A model generated the notes under the pieces. It searched no databases and was not told where the DNA came from. It was given only the letters and a program-made list of their open reading frames with translations. From the NCBI GenBank assembly GCA_002392505.1, contig DGHD01000020.1, positions 1 through 17,109 of the forward strand: a DNA stretch of 17,109 nt, in the 5' to 3' direction. The stretch comes from Christensenella sp. UBA3857 (GTDB lineage Bacteria; Bacillota; Clostridia; Christensenellales; CAG-138). Positions within the stretch are counted from its first letter, which is position 1. Every line of letters begins with the position of its first letter. Below are positions 7,767 through 15,080 of the stretch, piece by piece. The translations under genes and the position numbers were made by a program.

Positions 7767-8468
7767 ATGTTGCGCTACGTATTTGAACGAAAAGAGATCA
7801 AATACATATTGACGAAACAGCAGCGGGACGATCTGCTCGTTCTTCTGGAGGGCAGGATGCAGCCCGACGAGTACGGAGTTACGAGGATATGCAATATCTA
7901 TTACGATAACGATACGTTCCGCGTCATCCGCGAATCCATCGAAAAGCCCAAATACAAGGAAAAGCTCCGTCTGAGGACTTACGGCGTGCCGTCGGACTCG
8001 ACTCCCGCGTTCGTAGAGCTCAAGAAAAAGCTGAACGGCATCGTTTACAAAAGGCGGGTCACAATGCCCTACTCCGATGCGCTGCGCTTTTTGAGCCGCG
8101 GCGGATATGCGGGGGAGCATACCCAGATCGTGAAGGAGATCGAATGGGTGCTTGAGTCCAAGCCCGATCTCAAGCCCGCGATCGCGCTTTGCTACGACAG
8201 GCAGGCGTACTTCGGCTGTGAGGATCCGGACCTTCGCATGACTCTCGATACCAACATCAACTACCGCCTCACGGATATCGACTTAAGGAACGGCTCCTAC
8301 GGCGATACGCTGATAGACGGCAGCACCTACATACTCGAACTCAAAACGAACGGCGCGATGCCGCTGTGGCTCGCGGACGCGTTCGACAAACTGAAGATCT
8401 ATCCCGGCTCCTACACAAAGTACGGGAACGCTTATAAAAAACTGCTTACGGAGGGTTATCTCGAATGA
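7767..8468 (+). CDS. VTC-domain polyphosphate polymerase family protein
   Basis: Protein of 233 residues with the triphosphate-tunnel fold of the yeast Vtc4 catalytic domain, which makes polyphosphate from ATP. Visible family features are FERKEIKY at 6-13, the basic pair R68 and R70 in KLRLRTYG, FVELKKK at 82-88, YDRQAY at 143-148, the acidic metal ligand in YILELKT (E191), and the late lysine in YTKYG (K218). Together they form a basic tunnel with acidic metal sites. There is no membrane helix, so it probably acts at the inner face of the membrane with its partner. Its stop overlaps the start of the DUF4956 gene by four bases (ATGA), showing tight coupling. GGAAGGG lies six bases upstream of the ATG. 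Polymerase activity is inferred from family; bacterial members are little studied. Confidence 0.9.
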   Translation: MLRYVFERKEIKYILTKQQRDDLLVLLEGRMQPDEYGVTRICNIYYDNDTFRVIRESIEKPKYKEKLRLRTYGVPSDSTPAFVELKKKLNGIVYKRRVTMPYSDALRFLSRGGYAGEHTQIVKEIEWVLESKPDLKPAIALCYDRQAYFGCEDPDLRMTLDTNINYRLTDIDLRNGSYGDTLIDGSTYILELKTNGAMPLWLADAFDKLKIYPGSYTKYGNAYKKLLTEGYLE

Positions 8469-9157
8469 TATCTGACGGTATTTTCACAAGTCTTCTGCTT
8501 CACGACGGCTATGTCGTGCCCAAAGCCCTGCTCATCGCCGCCTGCGTCGGCGCGGCGCTCGTGCTCGGCTTTGCCGTATCGCTGCTCTACATGTATAAAA
8601 ACAGCTACAACAAGGGCTTCGCGGCGACTCTCGTGCTGCTGCCCGCGGTCGTCGCGGCGGTAGTTGCGGTCGTCAACGGCAATCTCGGCATTGGCATTGC
8701 GCTGGGCGGCTCGTTCGGTCTCGTCAGGTTCCGTTCCGCTCCCGGCACCGCAAGGGATATCCTCGCGATATTCCTCGCAATGGCGACGGGTCTTATATGC
8801 GGCTCCGGCTACGTGCTGCTCGCCGTGTGCGTCGTGCTCCTCATCTGCGCGGTAGGCTTCATTCTGCTCAAGGTCGGCTACGGCGGCAGGTCCCTTTCGA
8901 AGAGGGAGCTTCGCATCACCGTGCCCGAGGGCATGGATTACGACGGCGCATTCGACGATATCTTCAAGCAGTACGCCTCCTCCTGCGAGCTTGAAAGGGT
9001 CAAGACCACCAACATGGGCAGTCTGTTCAGGCTTTATTACAGCATCACCCTCAAGGATCCCAAAAAGGAGCGCGAGATGATCGACGCCCTCCGCGTGAGG
9101 AACGGCAATCTTGAGATCGTCTGCGGCATAGTCGACAACTCAAAGCCCGAGCTTTGA
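8465..9157 (+). CDS. DUF4956 membrane protein
   Basis: Membrane protein of 230 residues of the uncharacterised DUF4956 family. Hydrophobic segments lie at about 19-42, 52-71, 100-117 and 118-138, and the family motif GSFGLVRFRSAPGTARDI is at 82-99. A soluble domain from about 147 to 230 follows and is probably cytoplasmic. Translation is coupled to the VTC gene by an ATGA overlap, with GGAGGG nine bases before the ATG. Members are often found beside VTC-domain genes, which suggests a membrane partner for polyphosphate synthesis or export; that role is inference. A terminator follows 19 bases after the stop. Confidence 0.88.
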   Translation: MISDGIFTSLLLHDGYVVPKALLIAACVGAALVLGFAVSLLYMYKNSYNKGFAATLVLLPAVVAAVVAVVNGNLGIGIALGGSFGLVRFRSAPGTARDILAIFLAMATGLICGSGYVLLAVCVVLLICAVGFILLKVGYGGRSLSKRELRITVPEGMDYDGAFDDIFKQYASSCELERVKTTNMGSLFRLYYSITLKDPKKEREMIDALRVRNGNLEIVCGIVDNSKPEL

Positions 9158-9175
9158 TCCATCAACGGAAATAAG

Positions 9176-9208
9176 ATCCGCGTGAGTACTTGCTCATGCG
9201 GATATTTT
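9176..9208 (+). terminator. Terminator of the VTC-DUF4956 operon
   Basis: An 11-bp stem with one G-U pair (ATCCGCGTGAG at 9176-9186, CTCATGCGGAT at 9193-9203) and a six-base loop is followed by ATTTTAA. It lies just after the DUF4956 stop. Its loop and right arm overlap the likely -35 box of the next gene. Confidence 0.8.
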
Positions 9209-9218
9209 AATATATAAT
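9190..9218 (+). promoter_or_regulatory. Probable promoter of the ECF sigma gene
   Basis: TTGCTC (9190-9195) and TATAAT (9213-9218) are separated by 17 bases. The -10 box is consensus and the -35 box matches only TTG. The leader is about 80 bases. No ECF-type AAC/CGTC pair was recognised, so autoregulation is not evident. Confidence 0.5.
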
Positions 9219-9304
9219 TGTTTGAAATGAACCTTTTCGATCTTTTCCGCGTCTTTATAAGCGAGATCGATCCCGATATCGTTTTGAAAAGGAGGTGAAC
9301 GGGG

Positions 9305-10591
9305 ATGGAGGGATTTGAAAGCCTGCTCGGAGAGCATCTGCCTGCGCTTGAGCGTTTCGTCAAGTTCCGCATAGCTAACAGGCACGACGCCGAGGATATT
9401 ATCCAGGAGGCGTGCATAAAGGCGTTCGCGAAGCGCGATACGCTGAAGGATCCCGCCTCGTTCAAGCCGTGGCTGATAGCGATCGCAAGGAATCTCTGCC
9501 GCGACCATTACCGCGCCGCGGCGGGGAGGGACGAGCTTTCGATCGACCGTGTCCCCGAGCAAAAGCTGACCGTCGGCATTCACGGAAGGGCGGAGGAGCC
9601 GCCCGTCCATGAGGCAATGGAGCTTTTGAAGCAGGAGGAAAAGCGGATACTTACGCTTTATTATTTGAAGGGGATGAAGCAGGAGGAGATAGCGGAGCGC
9701 CTCTCGATCCCCCTCGGCACGGTGAAAAGCCGCCTGCACAACGCCAAAACGAAATTCAGAAAAGCATATCTCGATACGATAGGAAAAGGAGAAACAACCA
9801 TGAAGAAAATGCCGAAAATAATGCCGGAATACAGCATAGAGAAGCTCAACGCCGAGCCCTTCGATGTGAAATGGGAGGAGCTCATGGGCTGGTTCATAGT
9901 CCCGAAGGTGGGCGAAAAGCTCTCCTGGGCGATGTACGATTTCCCGGAGAGGAAGCGCACCGAGCTCTGCGAGATGGAGGTCGTGGGACGCGCCGAGGTG
10001 CACGGAATAGAAGGCGTCGAGATCCGCTCCGTCGAGTACGACCCGATGGAATGCAACAGCGCAGGCGGACAGGATAAGGTGGAGCGCCGGCTTATCGCGC
10101 AGCTTACCGAAACGCACTGCCGCATGCTCGCAATGAGCTATACCGAGGGCGGCGTAAAGCGCTTCTATACCTTCCTCGACGGCGACGCCTTCCTCGATAA
10201 CTGGGGCTTCGGCGAGGATAACTGCGGCAACGAGGTCAACTTCAAAAGGAAGGGCGATATCGTGAAGGACGGCCCGTCCGTCACCACGGCGGACAAGAAA
10301 TTCCTGCTCGACATAGTGGGCCGCTATAAGGTAAAGATCAACGGGCGCGAGTACGATACCGTGTGCGTGATCGACCACGCGACCTATATGGAGGGCGAAA
10401 AGGTCACATCAGAGCAGTACCTTGACAGAAACGGCAGGACGGTGCTCTGGCGCAGATTCAATCACGACGAATGGGAGTTCGCCCGCTACGGCAGGCGCTG
10501 GACCGAGATGCTGCCCGACAACGAGCGCATCACCGTCAACGGCGAGACCTACGTGCATTGGTACGACTGCATTACGGACTACGTGCTGTGA
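9305..10591 (+). CDS. ECF sigma factor fused to a 263-residue C-terminal domain
   Basis: A sigma-70 family factor of the ECF type occupies residues 1-165. Region 2 lies at about 10-72, with DAEDIIQEACIKAF at 28-41 and FKPWLIAIARNLCRD at 53-67. Region 4 lies at about 105-155, with the helix-turn-helix QEEIAERLSIPLGTVKSRLH at 126-145. The reading frame continues without a stop for 263 residues that match nothing I know. This part is soluble, rich in charged and aromatic residues, and ends in WYDCITDYVL; it has no membrane helix or zinc motif. Ordinary ECF factors end near residue 165-180. The start has an ideal AAGGAGGTG site. No anti-sigma gene is adjacent, so the C-terminal part may be the built-in control or sensor domain. 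That is inference by analogy with other ECF groups with C-terminal extensions. Confidence 0.88.
   Translation: MEGFESLLGEHLPALERFVKFRIANRHDAEDIIQEACIKAFAKRDTLKDPASFKPWLIAIARNLCRDHYRAAAGRDELSIDRVPEQKLTVGIHGRAEEPPVHEAMELLKQEEKRILTLYYLKGMKQEEIAERLSIPLGTVKSRLHNAKTKFRKAYLDTIGKGETTMKKMPKIMPEYSIEKLNAEPFDVKWEELMGWFIVPKVGEKLSWAMYDFPERKRTELCEMEVVGRAEVHGIEGVEIRSVEYDPMECNSAGGQDKVERRLIAQLTETHCRMLAMSYTEGGVKRFYTFLDGDAFLDNWGFGEDNCGNEVNFKRKGDIVKDGPSVTTADKKFLLDIVGRYKVKINGREYDTVCVIDHATYMEGEKVTSEQYLDRNGRTVLWRRFNHDEWEFARYGRRWTEMLPDNERITVNGETYVHWYDCITDYVL
9786..9802 (+). promoter_or_regulatory. Internal ribosome binding site at the sigma/C-domain junction
   Basis: AAGGAG (9786-9791) is followed eight bases later by an in-frame ATG (9800-9802), which is residue 166, exactly where the sigma factor part ends. 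A separate 263-residue product (9800-10591) could therefore be made from the same mRNA. Confidence 0.5.
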
Positions 10592-10609
10592 AAAAGAAGT
10601 GCAGAAACT

Positions 10610-10641
10610 AACAAACCGAGAAGAGTACTTCCCGGTTTGTT
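10610..10641. terminator. Shared terminator hairpin between convergent genes
   Basis: AACAAACCG (10610-10618) pairs with CGGTTTGTT (10633-10641), and inside it GAAG (10620-10623) pairs with CTTC (10628-10631), giving a 13-bp stem with one mismatch. It sits between the convergent sigma gene and zinc-ribbon gene and can serve both. T runs directly after it are short in both directions. Confidence 0.6.
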
Positions 10642-10652
10642 TCGTCTCATTG

Positions 10653-11744
10653 TTATTTTATTATACGTTGCCTCAGGAGTCTGTTTTTTTCTTCTGTCAT
10701 CTGAGCTATCTCCGCTTCTGCCTGATTAGAAAGTGCTTTAAAATCTATTAATTCCTGCGGGAAAGTCTTTTCAATAACAGCAAGCTTTTTATCACGGCCG
10801 ATCAACCCTGGATGCATGTAGGCTTTTTTCTGATAAGGACGGTCAGCAAAGAATGCATTCAGTGCTATTTCATACTGGTTGACTACTTGCTTACGTTGAA
10901 TTATTTCATTTTCTAACCGGGCAATTTCATCCATCCTTGATGGAATATCTGCAATACAATGCTTTAGAGTAATGATACAGTTTTGCAACTCCTTTGCATG
11001 TTTGCATGGTGCAGAGACAATTTTTGGTACTGTGACAGCACGTCCTTTTCGGTCGGTCTTGGTTATGTTACCAGAAACATATGGCACTGGTTTCTTGGAA
11101 AGCTCAGCGAGCTTGATTCCAGTGAACGATATGGCGAGTTTACTTTCCTCCAATGAAGGAGCACTTCGGAGTAAATTGTCATTTAATGACGATGCGACAA
11201 CAGTGAGGTAGGACACTATGTCATATGATAGACGAGATAGGTTGTTAGCCTCTTGCAAACTCAGACTTTGGCTAGGCTGCACAACGCACTGAGTTTCATA
11301 CAAAATGGGAATAACGCTATTTGTATAATCTACAAAGCTTCGTAATTCTTCGGCTTCTTCGGCACTGATCTCTTTGATGAAGTCTAAAAGCTTCATGGCG
11401 TTTTTGCCCTCAGCAATGCGGTTCACAGTTGGAGTTGACTGCATTACTGCAGTAAGTCCTTTGTAAAGATTGGCACACAGATGTGTTGGATCAATCTCCA
11501 TTATACGCATACAATAGGTGTATGCTTCAATGAAATTGCGTGAATTAAGAGCGTTCACAACCATGAACCAAAAGTTGCCAATTTTACCTGATTCGTCGAT
11601 GGTGACAGTTCCTGAATGAGTAACGTGGACTTTCTCGGATAGATTGGCAATCTTTGTGCCGCAAAACGAGCAGAACATGAATTCTCTGCTGTCGTCCATA
11701 TCCAAAGAGGCACCACACTGAGGACAAATCATTTTCACGAGCAT
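10653..11744 (-). CDS. Zinc-ribbon protein of unknown function, AT-rich
   Basis: Protein of 363 residues. The N-terminus has a four-cysteine zinc ribbon: CPQC at 7-10 and CSFC at 25-28. Residues about 55-105 look like a TPR-type helical pair (ALNSRNFIEAYTYC, then DPTHLCANLYKGL). The C-terminal third from about 255 is helical and charged, with coiled-coil stretches at 265-290 and 335-360. No catalytic motif or membrane helix is seen, so a scaffold or adaptor role is possible. Composition differs from the neighbours: I counted 21 of 60 G+C at 10861-10920 against 42 of 60 at 12181-12240 in arcA, which suggests recent transfer. The start is uncertain: ATG at 11744 or at 11732, neither with a strong ribosome site. 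Function is not recognised. Confidence 0.8.
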   Translation of the reverse strand: MLVKMICPQCGASLDMDDSREFMFCSFCGTKIANLSEKVHVTHSGTVTIDESGKIGNFWFMVVNALNSRNFIEAYTYCMRIMEIDPTHLCANLYKGLTAVMQSTPTVNRIAEGKNAMKLLDFIKEISAEEAEELRSFVDYTNSVIPILYETQCVVQPSQSLSLQEANNLSRLSYDIVSYLTVVASSLNDNLLRSAPSLEESKLAISFTGIKLAELSKKPVPYVSGNITKTDRKGRAVTVPKIVSAPCKHAKELQNCIITLKHCIADIPSRMDEIARLENEIIQRKQVVNQYEIALNAFFADRPYQKKAYMHPGLIGRDKKLAVIEKTFPQELIDFKALSNQAEAEIAQMTEEKNRLLRQRIIK

Positions 11745-11826
11745 GAGTAAAACACTGCCTTTCTAATTAGTTGAATCTACACCACTATTTTTTATACTCA
11801 AGGTCGATCCTTGGATAATTGCATAT

Positions 11827-11858
11827 ACACAATTGTAAATCATTACATGGAATTGTGT
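11827..11858. repeat. Long AT-rich inverted repeat beside the zinc-ribbon gene
   Basis: ACACAATT (11827-11834) pairs with AATTGTGT (11851-11858), and inside it GTAA (11835-11838) pairs with TTAC (11843-11846), leaving a four-base bulge. It lies in the AT-rich gap between arcA and the zinc-ribbon gene. No T run follows on either strand, so it does not look like a normal terminator; an operator or a leftover mobile-element end are alternatives. Confidence 0.4.
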
Positions 11859-11908
11859 GATAGGTAATTGTCCTTTGGACGTGAATTGCACTATGTGCGT
11901 GATTTTTC

Positions 11909-13126
11909 TTACCAGATATCTTCCCTTATCATCGGCATGCTCATGCATCTGGGACCGCCGCGGCCCCTTGAAAGCTCGCCGCCGGGGATGGGATTCACGT
12001 GGACGCCGGCTTTGTCAAGAAGCTCATTCGTAACGTGGTTGCGGTCGTAAGTGATTATGTTCGCGGGGGCGATGGCAAGGGAGTTCGAGCCCATGTTCCA
12101 ATGCTCGCGCTTGTAGACGATATCGTTTCCGCCGCCCATCTCGATAAAGCTTACGTGATCGAGGTGCAGCGCGCGCTCAAGTATCCTGTCGACGCCGTCG
12201 GTGGTCCGCGTGACGTTGATCTCCCCGTGACCGGCGGGGGTGAGCTCGTAAACGTCGAACCACTTGTGCACCATGCAGGGATGCGCGAGGAACTTGTCGT
12301 AATCGACGTGCGTCATCAGCACGTCAAGGTGCATATAGGTGCGGCTCTCGGGATTCTTGAAAAGGAGCACCTTTTCATAACCGCGCGTGAAGAGCGTCTT
12401 TGCGAGCTTCTCCACCGCCGCGACGCTCGTCCTCTCGCCGCAGCCTATCGCCACGCATTTATCGGAGAGGGAGAGCACGTCGCCGCCCTCTATCGGGCAG
12501 CCGCAGTTGTAGTCGTAAAGGAGATCGACCGTGCCCTTGCCGAACTTTTCGCCGTACTTGTGAAGGTAGCGGATGAAAAGCGTCTCGCGCATGCGGGCGG
12601 GCATGCTCATTGCGGAGATCGCGATGCCCGTGCCGATGGAAAAGCTGATATCCCTCGTGAAATAGATGTTGGGGAGCGGATCGGTCAGGAACGGATAATC
12701 GCTCAGAACGGTCGCCTGAATGGGCTTGTTTGAAACGCCCTTGAGATCGTCCCTCGTAATGCCCTTCGCAACCGCGTCGAACAGCCCCTCCGCCGGAACG
12801 GAAAGGAGATACTCCCTCACCGCGGGCTTGAGAGAATCGCCGAAAACGCCGATATCGACGAAATCGTCGATGAAGGAACGGCGGATATCGTCGTTCTTGA
12901 CGACCTCGGCGAATTCCTTCTCGATGTAGACGACGTCGACCCCCGCGTCCCTCAATATGCCGGCGAACACGTCGTGTTCCCTGCCCGCCATCTCAACGTC
13001 GGGAGTATCCTCTGCAAGCATGCGCTCCAAAAAGTCGGGCATCAGATTCGCCAGCTCAACGCCGGGGCGGTGCAGCATGACTCTCTTCAAAGGCCCGATC
13101 TCGCTCTTTACGTTTATATGACCCAT
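11909..13126 (-). CDS. arcA: Arginine deiminase
   Basis: Converts L-arginine to citrulline and ammonia (EC 3.5.3.6), the first step of the arginine deiminase route that gives ATP and counters acid. The 405 residues are family length. All catalytic residues can be placed: D159 in YFTRD, E213 in IEGGD, H266 and D268 in MHLD, and C394 in GPRCMSMP near the C-terminus; the arginine-binding region WNMGSN is at 343-348. The enzyme is cytoplasmic. ATG is preceded by GGAGG seven bases upstream, and a strong promoter is at 13157-13186. No arcB, arcC or arcD lies in the window, so later steps must be encoded elsewhere or be absent. Confidence 0.96.
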   Translation of the reverse strand: MGHINVKSEIGPLKRVMLHRPGVELANLMPDFLERMLAEDTPDVEMAGREHDVFAGILRDAGVDVVYIEKEFAEVVKNDDIRRSFIDDFVDIGVFGDSLKPAVREYLLSVPAEGLFDAVAKGITRDDLKGVSNKPIQATVLSDYPFLTDPLPNIYFTRDISFSIGTGIAISAMSMPARMRETLFIRYLHKYGEKFGKGTVDLLYDYNCGCPIEGGDVLSLSDKCVAIGCGERTSVAAVEKLAKTLFTRGYEKVLLFKNPESRTYMHLDVLMTHVDYDKFLAHPCMVHKWFDVYELTPAGHGEINVTRTTDGVDRILERALHLDHVSFIEMGGGNDIVYKREHWNMGSNSLAIAPANIITYDRNHVTNELLDKAGVHVNPIPGGELSRGRGGPRCMSMPMIREDIW

Positions 13127-13156
13127 GGAAATACCTCCATTTGTATTTTACAGTTC

Positions 13157-13186
13157 ATTATACACCATGCGGGGGCTTCCCGTCAA
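13157..13186 (-). promoter_or_regulatory. Sigma-A promoter of arcA
   Basis: On the minus strand TTGACG (13181-13186) and TATAAT (13157-13162) are separated by 18 bases, one mismatch from consensus. The transcription start would be about 25 bases before the arcA start codon. Confidence 0.85.
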
Positions 13187-13216
13187 TAATTATCGGAATG
13201 GCGCGGGCGAATTATT
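13185..13216. promoter_or_regulatory. Inverted repeat between divergent promoters
   Basis: AATAATT (13185-13191) and AATTATT (13210-13216) form an inverted repeat with 18 bases between. It lies between the -35 boxes of arcA and the ABC operon, so one bound protein could affect both. The half-sites are AT-rich and may be chance. Confidence 0.3.
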
Positions 13217-13222
13217 AAGTGC

Positions 13223-13250
13223 TTGACAAAACCGCATATTACTTTATAAT
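13223..13250 (+). promoter_or_regulatory. Consensus sigma-A promoter of the ABC exporter operon
   Basis: TTGACA (13223-13228) and TATAAT (13245-13250), both perfect, are separated by 16 bases. The predicted start lies about 30 bases before the ATG at 13289. Confidence 0.9.
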
Positions 13251-13288
13251 TAAGCTACAAATAGTTGCTTGGACCCGGAGGGATTGTA

Positions 13289-15061
13289 ATGGTTTTCGGT
13301 AAGCACATCAACCGCTACTACTTAAAGTACGCGCCCCTTCTGATACTCGGCGCCGCGGCGCTGATATTGGTCGATTATTTCCAACTCATCATCCCGAATC
13401 TTTACGGCATGCTGATCGACGGCGTAAGCTACCGGGAAGTCACCTACAAAGGCGAGCTCATCCCGTTCACCGTGGATTTTCTGCTGGATAAGATCTGCCT
13501 TCCCATAATCGGCATAGTCGCCGTAATGGTCGTCGGCAGGTTCCTTTGGCGCGTCTGCTTCTTCGGCGCGGCGATAAGGGTGGAGACGGACGTCCGCATC
13601 AGGATGTTCGATCACTGCAAGGATCTTTCAAGGGATTATTACCAGGTGAACAAGGTCGGCAATCTGATGAGCCTTTTCACCAACGATCTCGATACCATCC
13701 AGGAATGCTTCGGCGACGGCATGCTCATGTTCTTCGACGCGCTGTTCCTCGGCGCGCTCGGCTTCTATAACATGTGGCGCATGGACATCGTGCTGACGCT
13801 CCTCACGCTGATACCCCTCGGGCTGATACTCCTCATCGGCACGCTGATGGGCAAGGCGATGATGAAAAAATGGGAGATCAGGCAGAGGGCGTTTTCCAAC
13901 CTTTCCGATTTCGCGCAGGAGAGCTTCTCCGGCTATGCGGTCGTAAAGGCGTTCGTAAAGGAGCTCGATCAGCTCGTTTCGTTCAGGAAGCTGAATATCG
14001 AGAACGAGGATACCAACGTCGATTACGTCAAGGTATCGAACCTCATGCACGTGCTCATCGTGACGCTTGTCGAAACGGTCATCTGCGTCATTCTCGGCTA
14101 CGGCGGCTACCTCGTCCATAAGGGCCTGTTCACCGCGGGCAAGCTGATGGAGTACGTCGGCTATTTCACGTCGGTCGTATGGCCGGTAATGGCGGTCTCC
14201 ATGCTGATAGAAAAGACCGCGCGCGGCAAGGCTTCCCTAAAGCGCGTCAGCGAGCTTCTGGACGCCGAGATCACCGTTAAGGACGCGCCCGGAGCGGAGG
14301 ATATCGGCAGGGTAAAGGGCGATATCGAATTCAAGGGTCTCACCTTCCGCTATCCCGACGGGGAATACGACGCGCTTTCTGACGTTTCGTTCAGGATAAA
14401 CGCGGGGGAGAGCGTCGGCATAGTCGGCAAGACCGGCTCCGGCAAGACTACGATAGTCGATCTTTTGCTCCGCGCGTACAACGTGCCGGACGGCACGCTG
14501 TTCATCGACGGGAAGGACGTGAATACGGTCACGATCCGCTCCCTGCGCGAAGGCTGCGCGTACGTCCCGCAGGATAATTTCCTGTTCTCCGATACGATCG
14601 CGAACAACATCAATTTCGCTTTCGACGAAAAGGACGAGCAGGCGATCGAAAACGCCGCGGCGCTCTCCGCCGTGCACGATAATATCGCCGAGTTCAAGGA
14701 TAAGTACGAAACGGTGCTCGGCGAGAGGGGCGTTACCGTCTCCGGCGGGCAGAAGCAGAGGATATCCATTGCAAGGGCGCTGATGAAGAACGCCCCGATA
14801 CTGATACTCGACGATTCCGTTTCCGCTGTCGATACCGACACGGAAAAGGTGATACTCGGGAACCTTAAGGAGAGCCGCGCCGGGAAGACGACCATACTCA
14901 TCGCGCACAGGATCTCCACGATAAAGGAGCTCGACAAGATAATATTTGTCGAGGACGGACGGGTGACAGCCGTCGGCAGTCACGAGGAGCTTCTCGCCTC
15001 CTGCCGGGAATACGCAAAGATGGTCGAACTGCAGCGCCTCGAAGAAGAGGCTCAACGCTGA
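13289..15061 (+). CDS. ABC exporter half-transporter, degenerate-site subunit (BmrC/TM287-like)
   Basis: Fused membrane and ATPase half-transporter of 590 residues: membrane helices to about residue 310, then an ATPase domain. Walker A GKTGSGKTT is at 380-388, the signature VSGGQ at 484-488, Walker B ILILDD at 504-509, and the switch histidine in LIAHRIST. The catalytic glutamate after Walker B is replaced by D509, the mark of the degenerate site in heterodimeric exporters such as TM287/288, BmrCD and LmrCD. The start is ATG after GGAGGG with six bases between; an upstream TTG at 13265 has no such site. The partner gene starts 19 bases after the stop. Such pairs export lipophilic drugs or peptides; the natural substrate here is unknown. 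Confidence 0.94.
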   Translation: MVFGKHINRYYLKYAPLLILGAAALILVDYFQLIIPNLYGMLIDGVSYREVTYKGELIPFTVDFLLDKICLPIIGIVAVMVVGRFLWRVCFFGAAIRVETDVRIRMFDHCKDLSRDYYQVNKVGNLMSLFTNDLDTIQECFGDGMLMFFDALFLGALGFYNMWRMDIVLTLLTLIPLGLILLIGTLMGKAMMKKWEIRQRAFSNLSDFAQESFSGYAVVKAFVKELDQLVSFRKLNIENEDTNVDYVKVSNLMHVLIVTLVETVICVILGYGGYLVHKGLFTAGKLMEYVGYFTSVVWPVMAVSMLIEKTARGKASLKRVSELLDAEITVKDAPGAEDIGRVKGDIEFKGLTFRYPDGEYDALSDVSFRINAGESVGIVGKTGSGKTTIVDLLLRAYNVPDGTLFIDGKDVNTVTIRSLREGCAYVPQDNFLFSDTIANNINFAFDEKDEQAIENAAALSAVHDNIAEFKDKYETVLGERGVTVSGGQKQRISIARALMKNAPILILDDSVSAVDTDTEKVILGNLKESRAGKTTILIAHRISTIKELDKIIFVEDGRVTAVGSHEELLASCREYAKMVELQRLEEEAQR

Positions 15062-15080
15062 AGGAAGGAGATGATTTAAG

